Assembly: GCF_003589925.1 (NCBI RefSeq)
Contig: NZ_CP032382.1
Location: forward strand, 2,480,001 to 2,544,000
Length of the DNA stretch: 64,000 nt
Direction of reading: 5' to 3'
DNA from: Chryseolinea soli
GTDB lineage: Bacteria; Bacteroidota; Bacteroidia; Cytophagales; Cyclobacteriaceae
Positions 26,236 to 36,267 of the stretch are shown one piece after another. The notes beneath the pieces were generated by a model. That model was not told where the DNA came from, did not search any database, and saw nothing but the letters and a program-made list of their open reading frames with translations. Both the position numbers and the translations under genes were made by a program. Positions within the stretch are counted from its first letter, which is position 1. Each line of letters starts with the position of its first letter.

Positions 26236-27510
26236 TTAGTTGATGAATTCAAATTTGGTATAGGGCACCAGCGCTTTTGGAATGCGAATGCCTTCCGGCG
26301 TCTGATTGTTCTCCAGCAGCGCCGCCACAATGCGAGGCAACGCCAGCGCACTGCCGTTCAAGGTGTGGAGCAGTTGCGTTTTGCCTTCTTTGTTTTTGTA
26401 GCGAAGCTTCAGCCGGTTGGCCTGGTACGTTTCAAAGTTGCTGACGGAACTTACTTCCAGCCAACGCTGTTGTCCTGCTGAGTACACTTCCATGTCATAC
26501 GTCAACGCGGAGGTAAACCCCATGTCGCCGCCGCAAAGTAACAGCTTGCGGTAGGGGAGTTCCAGCTTCTCCAACAGGCCCTGCACGTGGGCACACATTT
26601 CGTCCAGGATGCCGTAAGAATCTTCCGCCTTCGCGATCTGCACGATCTCCACTTTATCGAATTGGTGAAGACGATTCAGTCCGCGCACGTGTGCTCCCCA
26701 GCTGCCGGCCTCGCGACGGAAGCACGGCGTGTAGCCCACGTTCTTCACTGGCAATTCTTCTTCTGCTACGATGACGTCGCGATAGAGGTTGGTGATGGGT
26801 ACCTCGGCCGTAGGGATGAGGTAGAGACCGTCTTCGGTGATGAAATACATCTGGCCTTCCTTATCGGGCAATTGGCCGGTGCCATAGCCGGAAGCTTCAT
26901 TCACGACGATGGGAAGCTGCACTTCCTTGTAGTTTTGTTTCTCCGCTTCGTCGAGGAAGAAATTGATGAGGGCCCGTTGCAGCTTGGCGCCCTTTCCCTT
27001 GTAGACCGGGAAGCCTGCGCCACTGATCTTGTTGCCGAGATCAAAGTCGATGATGTCGTATTTCTTGATGAGATCCCAATGTGGCAAAGCCTGTGCACCA
27101 AGCGTAGGAGGGGTACCGTGTTGGTGCACGGTGATGTTATCTTCAGCGCTTTTGCCGGCGGGTACCTTTTCGTGGGGGACGTTGGGGATCTTGTAGAGAA
27201 TTTCAGTTTGCTTTTTCTCATACACATCCAGGTCGGCTTCCAGATTTTTGATCTTTTCTTTATCGGCAGCGACAGAAGCGCGCAAGGCCGTGGCCTCAGT
27301 GGCTTGGCCGCCTTTCATCAGCTCGCCGATCTTTTTGGAATCCAGGTTTGATTTTGCTTTCAGGTCATCCAACACCCTTTGCGTATCGCGACGCAACAGG
27401 TCATTGTCCAGGATCGCTTGTATGAGGACATCGGCGTCCTTCAGATTTCGTTTCCGGAGGCCTTCCAATATTTTCGCTGTGTGTTCGCGGATGACAACTG
27501 CCTGTAGCAT
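26236..27510 (-). CDS. serS: Serine--tRNA ligase
   Basis: A 424-residue class II aminoacyl-tRNA synthetase that charges tRNA(Ser). The N-terminal coiled-coil arm (residues about 30-105) is evident from its charged heptads (KSNLDSKKIGELMKG, AADKEKIKNLEADLD). Motif 2 is in CFRREAGSWGAHVRGLNRLH, where the family usually has GSAG; motif 3 is near the C-terminus (LNGSALALPRIVAALLE). Length is normal. Divergent from rho across a 290-bp gap. Confidence 0.97.
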   Translation of the reverse strand: MLQAVVIREHTAKILEGLRKRNLKDADVLIQAILDNDLLRRDTQRVLDDLKAKSNLDSKKIGELMKGGQATEATALRASVAADKEKIKNLEADLDVYEKKQTEILYKIPNVPHEKVPAGKSAEDNITVHQHGTPPTLGAQALPHWDLIKKYDIIDFDLGNKISGAGFPVYKGKGAKLQRALINFFLDEAEKQNYKEVQLPIVVNEASGYGTGQLPDKEGQMYFITEDGLYLIPTAEVPITNLYRDVIVAEEELPVKNVGYTPCFRREAGSWGAHVRGLNRLHQFDKVEIVQIAKAEDSYGILDEMCAHVQGLLEKLELPYRKLLLCGGDMGFTSALTYDMEVYSAGQQRWLEVSSVSNFETYQANRLKLRYKNKEGKTQLLHTLNGSALALPRIVAALLENNQTPEGIRIPKALVPYTKFEFIN

Positions 27511-27596
27511 GAGAATTTTTAGTTTTTTTTAAGGATTCAAAATTAGTTTTTTTGCACAGCGGACGGCTTTTTGGGGCGAATAAAATATTTTCACAA

Positions 27597-27627
27597 TTTG
27601 ATAATAGTCAAATTTCGCCTATACTTG
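27597..27627 (+). promoter_or_regulatory. Promoter of rho
   Basis: TTTG (27597-27600), a 19-base spacer, then TATACTTG (27620-27627), one mismatch from TAnnTTTG. Spacing is ideal for the Bacteroidota primary sigma factor. It predicts a leader of about 165 bases before rho. Confidence 0.65.
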
Positions 27628-27633
27628 CATCAT

Positions 27634-27800
27634 CATACGGCTTCATCTCAAGCCCTCTGAACAAAAAATCCGAACTTTATTTACCCAAAACTTAGTTCTC
27701 TAGTTAGTTGTTTCCATGATCCTAACTTCAGCTTGGCTGATCACAACACAACCAATTCAACAAAAACACTTTTTTTCAACAACCTCATTTTTAAATTAAC
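27634..27800 (+). promoter_or_regulatory. Long rho leader with a G-free tract
   Basis: From 27740 to 27802 there is no G in 63 bases, while C occurs 16 times (TCACAACACAACCAATTCAA and onward). C-rich, G-poor, unstructured RNA is what Rho binds, and rho of Escherichia coli is autoregulated by premature termination in its leader. Autoregulation here is inference from composition and position. Confidence 0.45.
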
Positions 27801-29405
<1,605 letters not shown>

Positions 29406-29430
29406 AACATAGCAAACCTTTAACTAAAAA

Positions 29431-29462
29431 AGAGGCTGCCCAAAAACGCAGTCTCTTTTTTT
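29431..29462 (+). terminator. Rho-independent terminator after rho
   Basis: AGAGGCTGC (29431-29439) pairs with GCAGTCTCT (29448-29456), including one G-U pair, and is followed by a run of six or more T. The rho gene itself is thus ended by an intrinsic terminator. Confidence 0.85.
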
Positions 29463-29520
29463 ATTCCGGAAAACCGGGAGAGACAGATTTCGGGAAAGAG
29501 GGGGAAAGCCCCGGAAAGGG

Positions 29521-29859
29521 TCATTTCAATACCAAATCAATCAATTCACGCTGCACATTCCAATCTCTGGCAAGTTTTAGCATGGCTGTAGCTTCCATCT
29601 CGGTAACATAGCCCTTCAGGTTGTTCGCCTGCCACACCATGTTGATCAGTTCGATTCTTTTTTCCTTTGGATAGTCGGCAATGATGTCGTTCAGATAGAG
29701 GCGGGCCCGTTCGAAGGAAGTAAGGTGATCCTGGCCCACAAAATCCAGGGCCCATTTGTATTCCACATGGGCGTCCAGTTCGTCGGCCGTTTTGTCAAGG
29801 TCCAGCTTTTCCTGCTCGTCCAGTCCGTGATAGTGGAAAATGACCGATTTCAGGAGCAT
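29521..29859 (-). CDS. TerB-like small helical protein
   Basis: A 112-residue protein. The ATG at 29859 has a good ribosome site (AGAAAAAAAGG) just upstream; the open frame extends to 29946 but that part looks non-coding. The sequence is helical and acidic (LDEQEKLDLDKTADELDAHV, FERARLYLNDIIADYPKE, MEATAMLKLARDWNVQRE) with spacing reminiscent of TerB-type helical bundles. That resemblance is weak. It converges on rho and precedes nothing downstream but the terminator region. Function unknown. Confidence 0.55.
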   Translation of the reverse strand: MLLKSVIFHYHGLDEQEKLDLDKTADELDAHVEYKWALDFVGQDHLTSFERARLYLNDIIADYPKEKRIELINMVWQANNLKGYVTEMEATAMLKLARDWNVQRELIDLVLK

Positions 29860-29956
29860 GTATACCTTTTTTTCTTCCGTTGATCTCACAATGATGGTGT
29901 TAGAGGATGAAACAACATCGAAAAATACAAAAGTTCTTCGTGGCACCGCGCCGCAA

Positions 29957-31090
29957 TCAGGGCGTTAGTAAAAATAGATCGGAAGCAATTTTATCGGCCA
30001 GCAGTTTGCCGTTTTTGGTGAGGCGGAGCACCCGGCCTTCCAGGAGGGCATGCCCGTTTTCCACCAGCGCGCCAATATACCCCTCGTGGGCCGCCAGCAG
30101 GTCATACCCCCACAGGCTCAGAATGCGCGCCAGATCGGTCCCCCACGACGTGCGCAGGGTGGTGAGTAAATAGTCATTGATCTGGTCTTCGCGCGTGAGA
30201 ACCTCTATCGTAGCGGGAATGCGCCGTTCCTGAAGTGCTTTCAGATAGAACGCATTATTGCTCACGTTAAATTGCCGGCTCACCCCATTGTAGGAGTGGG
30301 CGCTGGGCCCCACGCCCAGATATTTTTCCGACCGCCAATAGCTGCTGTTGTGTTTGGACTGAAATCCAGGCAGTGAGAAATTCGACACCTCATACTGCTC
30401 GAACCCCGCGCGCTCCAGCCGGTCGACCAGAACCAGCAACTGATGTCCTGCCGTGTCGTCGTTCACGGGCATGAGCTTTCCCTTGGCGGCCCACCGCCCG
30501 AACGTGGTTTTTTCCTCGATCGTGAGCGAATACGACGAAATATGTTGGGGTTTGAGACGCAAGGCTTCTTCGATGTTCCGTTCCCACACGACCTCGTCCT
30601 GGTCGGGAATGGCGTAAATCAGGTCCAGGCTGATGTTCTGGAACCCAACTTCGTAGGCGTCGGAGATACATCGCTTGGCCAAGGTGGCGTCGTGGGCGCG
30701 GTGGAGGAATTTTAAGACCGTATCGTCGAAGGATTGAATGCCGACACTGAGCCGGTTAATGCCTGCCTGGCGCAGAGCTTTTAGTTTTTCTCGGGAAAGG
30801 TCATCCGGATTGGCCTCCAGGGTCACCTCGGCAAGGGAATTGACCGAAAAGGTTTTATGAACCGTATCCAGGATCTGGTCCAACTCCCGTGGTGTGAGCA
30901 CCGACGGCGTTCCTCCCCCAAAATAGAGCGTGTTCACCGCCTCCACACCGAGATAATCGCGTTGTAAAACCAATTCCTCCGAAAGCGCTTGTACAATAGC
31001 CGCCCGGTTTTCAAGATTGGTCGAAAAGTGAAAATCGCAATAGTGACACGCCTGCTTGCAAAAAGGAATATGAATGTAAATACCCGCCAT
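29957..31090 (-). CDS. hemW: Radical SAM heme chaperone HemW
   Basis: A 377-residue radical SAM protein. The ATG at 31090 starts at the conserved MAGIYIHIPFCKQACHYCDF, which contains the CxxxCxxC iron-sulfur motif; an earlier ATG at 31114 adds eight residues. TLYFGGGTPSVL and GINRLSVGIQSFDD are further family signatures. HemW inserts heme into respiratory proteins rather than making coproporphyrinogen oxidation products. It is divergent from the DUF4271 gene, which sits next to hemD, so heme-related genes cluster here. Confidence 0.94.
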   Translation of the reverse strand: MAGIYIHIPFCKQACHYCDFHFSTNLENRAAIVQALSEELVLQRDYLGVEAVNTLYFGGGTPSVLTPRELDQILDTVHKTFSVNSLAEVTLEANPDDLSREKLKALRQAGINRLSVGIQSFDDTVLKFLHRAHDATLAKRCISDAYEVGFQNISLDLIYAIPDQDEVVWERNIEEALRLKPQHISSYSLTIEEKTTFGRWAAKGKLMPVNDDTAGHQLLVLVDRLERAGFEQYEVSNFSLPGFQSKHNSSYWRSEKYLGVGPSAHSYNGVSRQFNVSNNAFYLKALQERRIPATIEVLTREDQINDYLLTTLRTSWGTDLARILSLWGYDLLAAHEGYIGALVENGHALLEGRVLRLTKNGKLLADKIASDLFLLTP

Positions 31091-31138
31091 AAAGCGATAC
31101 AAACTTACTTGCATTTCGGATATAAGGCGATATTCTGA

Positions 31139-31146
31139 TACTTTTG
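31139..31146 (+). promoter_or_regulatory. Bacteroidota -7 box before the DUF4271 gene
   Basis: TACTTTTG matches TAnnTTTG exactly but lies only eight bases before the ATG at 31155, so a transcript from it would be nearly leaderless. No strong -33 element is seen. It may be real or chance. Confidence 0.35.
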
Positions 31147-31154
31147 AAAGTTAT

Positions 31155-32261
31155 ATGAAGGCAACCTCGCATTTTTTGATCGCCGCGCTCCTGACCCTCC
31201 TGAGCGCCACCGCGCTGCTCGGCCAGGAGTATACGGTGTTGAAAGATTTGAAAGCCGAATGGCAGGTGAACCAGGAAGATCGCTTCGAGCCGTTCCAAAA
31301 GAAAACCGGCGACGTGAGCACGGTCTATTTCTGGATCGAAGCCGCAAAATATCCGGGTGTTGCACTCCACGTGAGCAGCACGGAACCCGTTTCCCTTTTT
31401 GTGAATGGCCAGTTGGCTGCCCAACACAGCACCGGTCTCTATCTGAAAATAGACAGTCTCCGCAAAGTATTTCACGCCCCCGTGCTACAGATCGGTGTGC
31501 ACCAAACACGCGTCAAAGAAGGCGGTCTTCAGACCACGCTGGAGACGGTTTCCAATGCTGCCTCGACCGCCATCGTGCCGCTGCAGTTCGCCTCTTTTCG
31601 TGATTTTGCTATCGTGGGCATGATGATTTTGCTCACCATGTTGGTGGTAATCATCAAGCTGAACCCCAAACTCACCTCAGATTATTTCTCCATTACGAAA
31701 ATATTTTCCATGCGTGAAGGCGAGGAAAGCCAGGTCTATTCGCGCATCACCAGCAGCACCAACGTTTTGTTTTACGCCTACAGCAGCTTGATGCTGGGCT
31801 ATTATCTGATCATTATTTTTCATTTTCTGCCCACGCACTATTCGGCCGCACTGGCCTTCCAGGCTACCACCTTTTGGGAGGCGATGCGCGAGTGGACAAG
31901 GTTGAGTTTTATCGTGCTGGCACTGTTTTTCCTGAAGATTGTGTTGGTCTATGGCCTCTCTTTTGTGTTCGGCATGCGCGAAGTGAGTGGCATCCATTTC
32001 TTCAATTGGGTGCGGTTGTTGCTGGGCGTTTTCGGTGTTCTAACGATCATTCTCTTCCTCTACTTCATCACCCACGGACAGCGTGAAGGCTTCTACGTAT
32101 TTCTGCTGAGCATGATGTCGTGGTTGCTCGCGGGATGGACCATCCTCATTCTTTTAAAGTTGCAGCGGGCGATGGGTCACTCAATGTTTCATTTATTTTC
32201 GTACATTTGTGCGACGGAATTAATACCCTTTCTCATAACAATTAAGGTTCTTTATAATTAG
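31155..32261 (+). CDS. DUF4271 membrane protein
   Basis: A 368-residue protein with a signal peptide (FLIAALLTLLSATALLGQ). A beta-rich extracytoplasmic domain covers about 25-145, and six or so transmembrane helices cover about 150-365 (GMMILLTMLVVIIKL, LFYAYSSLMLGYYLIIIF, LSFIVLALFFLKIVLVYGL). The C-terminal membrane part fits DUF4271, which I recall next to hemD in Bacteroidota. Function unknown. The hemD start is about 17 bp downstream, so the two are probably co-transcribed. Confidence 0.85.
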   Translation: MKATSHFLIAALLTLLSATALLGQEYTVLKDLKAEWQVNQEDRFEPFQKKTGDVSTVYFWIEAAKYPGVALHVSSTEPVSLFVNGQLAAQHSTGLYLKIDSLRKVFHAPVLQIGVHQTRVKEGGLQTTLETVSNAASTAIVPLQFASFRDFAIVGMMILLTMLVVIIKLNPKLTSDYFSITKIFSMREGEESQVYSRITSSTNVLFYAYSSLMLGYYLIIIFHFLPTHYSAALAFQATTFWEAMREWTRLSFIVLALFFLKIVLVYGLSFVFGMREVSGIHFFNWVRLLLGVFGVLTIILFLYFITHGQREGFYVFLLSMMSWLLAGWTILILLKLQRAMGHSMFHLFSYICATELIPFLITIKVLYN

Positions 32262-32278
32262 CCCGATTCGTTTACGTG

Positions 32279-33055
32279 ATGAGTGAAATTGCTACTGAAA
32301 GGATGCGCAAAGTGAAGAGCATCCTCGTAACCCAAGAAGCTCCAGCAGATGCTAATTCTCCCTATTTAAAACTTGCTGAAAAGTTTAACCTGAAAATTGA
32401 CTTCAGGCCGTTCATACAGGTCGAACCCGTACCCGTCAAAGAATTCCGTAAACAGAAGATCGACATCCTCAACCACACGGCCATCATCTTTACGAGCCGG
32501 AATGCCGTGGATCACTTCTTCCACATCTGTCAGGAATTGAAAGTGGAAATGCCCCCGGAGATGAAATACTTCTGTATCTCCGAACAAACGTCGAACTACC
32601 TTCAGAAATACATCGTCATTCGCAAGCGCAAGATCTTCACCGGCCTCAAAACCGCGCAAGACCTGTTGGAAATTCTGAAGAAGCACAAGAACGAGAAGTA
32701 TCTCTTCCCGTGTTCCGATATCCGCAAGAATGACATCCCCGACTTCCTCAAAGACGGCGGATACCACTATACCGAGGCCATCATCTACCATACCGTTGCG
32801 GCCGACCTGTCCGACCTGAAGGAAGTGTTCTACGACATCCTGGCCTTCTTCAGCCCCTCGGGTATCAACTCCCTTTTTGTGAATTTTCCCGAATTTAAAC
32901 AGAACAACACCCGCATAGCCGTCTTCGGCCCCACAACGGCCAAAGCCGTACGCGACGCGGGTTTGATCCTGGATATCGAGGCCCCGCTGCCCAACGCCCC
33001 GTCCATGACCGGAGCCTTGGAACTCTATATTAAGAAGGCTAATGGCATCAAGTAA
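32279..33055 (+). CDS. hemD: Uroporphyrinogen-III synthase
   Basis: A 258-residue cytosolic enzyme that cyclises hydroxymethylbilane to uroporphyrinogen III. The ATG at 32279 is immediately preceded by an in-frame GTG. The two-domain fold shows TAIIFTSRNAVDHFF in the first half and the C-terminal FFSPSGINSLFVNFP and IAVFGPTTAKAVRDAGL segments, all typical of this poorly conserved family. It follows the DUF4271 gene. Confidence 0.92.
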   Translation: MSEIATERMRKVKSILVTQEAPADANSPYLKLAEKFNLKIDFRPFIQVEPVPVKEFRKQKIDILNHTAIIFTSRNAVDHFFHICQELKVEMPPEMKYFCISEQTSNYLQKYIVIRKRKIFTGLKTAQDLLEILKKHKNEKYLFPCSDIRKNDIPDFLKDGGYHYTEAIIYHTVAADLSDLKEVFYDILAFFSPSGINSLFVNFPEFKQNNTRIAVFGPTTAKAVRDAGLILDIEAPLPNAPSMTGALELYIKKANGIK

Positions 33056-33114
33056 CTACTTCATTCATTGAATTTTACTAAGTGAGATATTTTATTACAC
33101 TTTAATTACATTTG

Positions 33115-33146
33115 TTGACAGTGTCGTAAAAAAGCGTTTACTTTAG
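33115..33146 (+). promoter_or_regulatory. Candidate promoter of the PorP/SprF - gldKLMN cluster
   Basis: TTG (33115-33117), 21 bases, then TACTTTAG (33139-33146), one mismatch from TAnnTTTG, 20 bp before the ATG at 33166. An overlapping TACTTTTT lies slightly further downstream. Confidence 0.45.
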
Positions 33147-33165
33147 CTTCTACTTTTTAAACTTA

Positions 33166-34116
33166 ATGCTGAAAAGGACTTTTTATACCCTCTCGCTGCT
33201 GCTTTTTACCGCAGGTGCTTTTGCTCAGCAAGACCCCCTCTTCACGCAATACATGTTCAATAACTTGTACATGACACCAGCGTACGCAGGGGTTGATGGT
33301 GTTACCCGTTTCTCGGCAATTCACAGAAGCCAATGGTTGGGCTACCAGTCGAGCTTTGGCGACGGCGGTGCTCCGACTACGCAAATGGTTACGTTCAACA
33401 CACCCATCCACAAGCTCAACAGCGGCGCCGGTGCGTACATCATGAACGACAAACTCGGTCCTCAGAATAACCTCGAAGCGCAAGTGATGTATGCCTATCA
33501 CCTCGGCATCAAAGACACCAAACTAAGCTTCGGTATCAAAGCGGGGATCTACTCGCAAACGGTCAACGGCAAATACTACCGCTACGTACAGGAAGGCGAC
33601 CCGCTCATTGTCGAAGGAAAAGAATCACAAGTAAGACCCGACCTCGGTTTGGGCGTCTTCTATAGAGCCGAAAAATACTACCTCGGCTTAGGCTTCAACC
33701 ACCTCCTGCGCTCCAAGTTCAACTTCGGCCAGGACAGCGTCCGGGGCGCTTTGGAAAATCACATCAACTTCACTGGCGGATACTTCTACGAGGTCAGCTT
33801 CGACCTGAAAGTACAGTTCTCTGCCGCCGTTAGAACCGATTTGAACAAGACTCAAGTCGATTTGGCGGGAATTGCCTACATCAAAGATACGATGTGGGGA
33901 GGCGTGGCGTTTAGACAATCGGAAGCGGCCAGTTTACTACTGGGTTATGCTCTGCTGAAAGACAAGTCACTGAAGTTGGGAACGGGCATCGACTTTATCG
34001 TAAAGGATCGGGCTGCAAAAGAGACTTTTTCACTGGAATTTATGATAAGCTATGATCTACCGGTAGTTGGCACCAGCGGCAAAAAAGTCGTTCGGACCCC
34101 CCGGTATAGGCACTAG
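33166..34116 (+). CDS. PorP/SprF-family type IX secretion membrane protein
   Basis: A 316-residue outer-membrane protein. The signal peptide (TLSLLLFTAGAFA) is followed by the family opening QQDPLFTQYMFNNLYMTPAY and AGVDGVTRFSAIHRSQWLGY. The rest alternates glycine/aromatic strands of a beta barrel (SFGIKAGIYSQTV, YYLGLGFNHLL). PorP/SprF proteins attach T9SS effectors or adhesins to the cell surface. It lies directly upstream of gldK, the usual position of the core PorP. Confidence 0.93.
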   Translation: MLKRTFYTLSLLLFTAGAFAQQDPLFTQYMFNNLYMTPAYAGVDGVTRFSAIHRSQWLGYQSSFGDGGAPTTQMVTFNTPIHKLNSGAGAYIMNDKLGPQNNLEAQVMYAYHLGIKDTKLSFGIKAGIYSQTVNGKYYRYVQEGDPLIVEGKESQVRPDLGLGVFYRAEKYYLGLGFNHLLRSKFNFGQDSVRGALENHINFTGGYFYEVSFDLKVQFSAAVRTDLNKTQVDLAGIAYIKDTMWGGVAFRQSEAASLLLGYALLKDKSLKLGTGIDFIVKDRAAKETFSLEFMISYDLPVVGTSGKKVVRTPRYRH

Positions 34117-34241
34117 CCGACATTTGATTTTGGTATTTTTAAGAATTTGTGGAATTTGTAAATAGTTTCTCCAAAAAGTAAGGCGAATAAAGGGTAACTT
34201 TCGAGCCTCAAAATTTAGCATAGCAAACTGAGCAGAAGTAT

Positions 34242-35327
34242 ATGAATAAATCGGTTGTTTCTAAAGTAGTTTTAGTATTCGCAGGGGCTGTTGCCAGTGC
34301 TTGTGGATTACTTGGCCTTGGCGGCAAAAAAGGCGGCGACCAAGGTGAACTCGTTGGTGTTCCCGGGCGAGAAGGCTGGGTGATGACCATCCCCTATGGT
34401 ATGGTGCCCATTCCTGCCGGAACATTCCACATGGGGCAAGCGGATGAAGACCCTGCTTCTACGCAGATCAACTTCAACAAGCAAGTAACGATCGGTTCGT
34501 TCTTCATGGACGATACAGAAATCACGAACAATGAGTATCGCCAGTTCACAAACTTTTTCCTGGTCGATAACGGAAGCATCGAAGGCTTCGAAACCGTAGA
34601 CGCAGAAACGTTCCGTCAGAAATACTATCCGGATACCGCTTCCTGGGTTCGCGACTTCGCACACCACATGGGCGATCCTATCCAGGACTACTACTACTGG
34701 CACCCCGGCTACGACGACTATCCGGTCGTGGGCGTGAACTGGGACGCTGCCGTGTTCTTCGGTCAATGGAGAACTGCTTACCTGAACGACTACCGCAAGA
34801 GCGTGGGCGACTTCCCGATGCCCGCCTTCCGTCTCCCTTCCGAAGCAGAATGGGAATATGCAGCCCGCGGTGGCCGCGATATGGCAAAATATCCTTGGGG
34901 TAACCCGTATATCCGTAACTCGAAAGGTTGTATGCTGGCCAACTTCAAACCCGGCCGCGGTAACTTCTACGACGACGGCTTCGCCTACTCCTCACCCGTA
35001 CAGTCCTACTTCCCCAATGACTATGGTCTGTACGACATGTCGGGCAACGTATCCGAATGGTGCCTCGACGACTTTAACCCCGCATCCGTACCCACGGTAT
35101 GGGACTTGAACCCGCAATACATCGACCCTCGTACCAACCCGGAAAGTGCCAAGTACAACCCCCGTGTTCCGCCCAAGAAAGTGGTTCGTGGCGGATCGTG
35201 GAAAGACGTGGCCTACTACCTGGAAACCGGTACGCGGACATATGAATTCAAAGATTCCACCCGTGCGTATATAGGCTTCCGTTGCGCCATGACGCACTTG
35301 GGCCGTTCATCAGGTCAGGAATTTTAG
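34242..35327 (+). CDS. gldK: Type IX secretion ring lipoprotein GldK/PorK
   Basis: A 361-residue lipoprotein of the T9SS periplasmic ring, which works with GldN. The lipobox VASAC places the lipidated Cys at residue 21. Residues about 55-355 form a formylglycine-generating-enzyme-like fold (PIPAGTFHMGQADEDP, MDDTEITNNEYRQFTNFF, PVVGVNWDAAVFFG, AFRLPSEAEWEYAARGG, GLYDMSGNVSEWCLDDFN). The catalytic activity is presumed lost, as in other GldK proteins. It is the first of four consecutive gld genes. Confidence 0.96.
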   Translation: MNKSVVSKVVLVFAGAVASACGLLGLGGKKGGDQGELVGVPGREGWVMTIPYGMVPIPAGTFHMGQADEDPASTQINFNKQVTIGSFFMDDTEITNNEYRQFTNFFLVDNGSIEGFETVDAETFRQKYYPDTASWVRDFAHHMGDPIQDYYYWHPGYDDYPVVGVNWDAAVFFGQWRTAYLNDYRKSVGDFPMPAFRLPSEAEWEYAARGGRDMAKYPWGNPYIRNSKGCMLANFKPGRGNFYDDGFAYSSPVQSYFPNDYGLYDMSGNVSEWCLDDFNPASVPTVWDLNPQYIDPRTNPESAKYNPRVPPKKVVRGGSWKDVAYYLETGTRTYEFKDSTRAYIGFRCAMTHLGRSSGQEF

Positions 35328-35398
35328 TACTCAGATCGACCCTAATCCATTTTCTATATTTTATAATATCAAAAGGCAAAACTTAAACCATTACTACA

Positions 35399-36223
35399 AT
35401 GAGCAAGAAAAAAGGCGGATTTGTTGAACTACTCTACAAAACTATAATGCCAAAAGTCTATGGTATTGGTGCGGCAGTCGTAATTATTGGGGCGTTATTC
35501 AAGATCCTCCACTACGAAGGTGCTGACCAAATGCTGTTCATAGGCTTGACCACTGAAGCAGTTATCTTCTTTCTGAGCGCTTTTGAGCCGCCTCATCAAG
35601 AGCCCGATTGGTCGAAAGTATACCCCGAACTGGGCGAAGACTACGAAGCTCCTGCAACCCCCACCAGAATCTCTAACAAGCCTGCAGGCGCATCGCTGAC
35701 ACAACAATTGGATGTTTCCCTGGAGAAAGCCAAGATTGGCCCCGAACTGTTGGATAGCTTAGGCAAAGGTCTGACCAACCTGGCCGACTCTGCCAAGAAA
35801 ATGTCGAACCTCTCCGATGCAGCCGTAGCCACTAACGACTACGCTACCAACGTGAAGAAGGCTTCTACGCAGCTTTTGGAAATGAACAAGTCCTACGACA
35901 CTGCCATCAAGGCCGTATCGAGCATGTCTGAAGCTTCCAAAGATGCTGGCGAATACCACTCTCAAGTACAAAAAGTGACTAAAAACCTTGCTGCTCTCAA
36001 TTCAGTGTATGAAATGGAGTTGAAGGATGCCGATAGCCACGTTAAAAACATGAACAAGTTCTACGAAAGCCTCACCGGCGCTATGACTGGACTCTCCAAA
36101 GTTGGTGATAACACGGCGAAGTTCACTTCCGAACTTGGTAAGCTCACAGACAACCTGACTTCTTTGAACAAGGTTTATGGCAGCATGCTCACCGCGATGA
36201 AAGGCGGCGGACAGAACGCATAA
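35399..36223 (+). CDS. gldL: Gliding motor/T9SS protein GldL
   Basis: A 274-residue inner-membrane protein. Two transmembrane helices at about 19-37 and 43-62 carry the conserved membrane Glu53 (GLTTEAVIFFLSAFEPP), equivalent to the glutamate needed for proton-driven rotation in Flavobacterium GldL. The rest is a cytoplasmic region of long helices rich in Ser, Thr and Lys (SLEKAKIGPELLDSLGKGLT). GldL and GldM form the T9SS motor. Lies between gldK and gldM. Confidence 0.96.
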   Translation: MSKKKGGFVELLYKTIMPKVYGIGAAVVIIGALFKILHYEGADQMLFIGLTTEAVIFFLSAFEPPHQEPDWSKVYPELGEDYEAPATPTRISNKPAGASLTQQLDVSLEKAKIGPELLDSLGKGLTNLADSAKKMSNLSDAAVATNDYATNVKKASTQLLEMNKSYDTAIKAVSSMSEASKDAGEYHSQVQKVTKNLAALNSVYEMELKDADSHVKNMNKFYESLTGAMTGLSKVGDNTAKFTSELGKLTDNLTSLNKVYGSMLTAMKGGGQNA

Positions 36224-36267
36224 TGAAATTGGGTTTTTAACGTTTATAACTTAAAAGGAACTATACA

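Noticed and set aside
34195..34202. TAACTTTC as a promoter for gldK
   Set aside because: One mismatch in the key TTTG and no -33 element; not strong enough to list beside the promoter at 33115.
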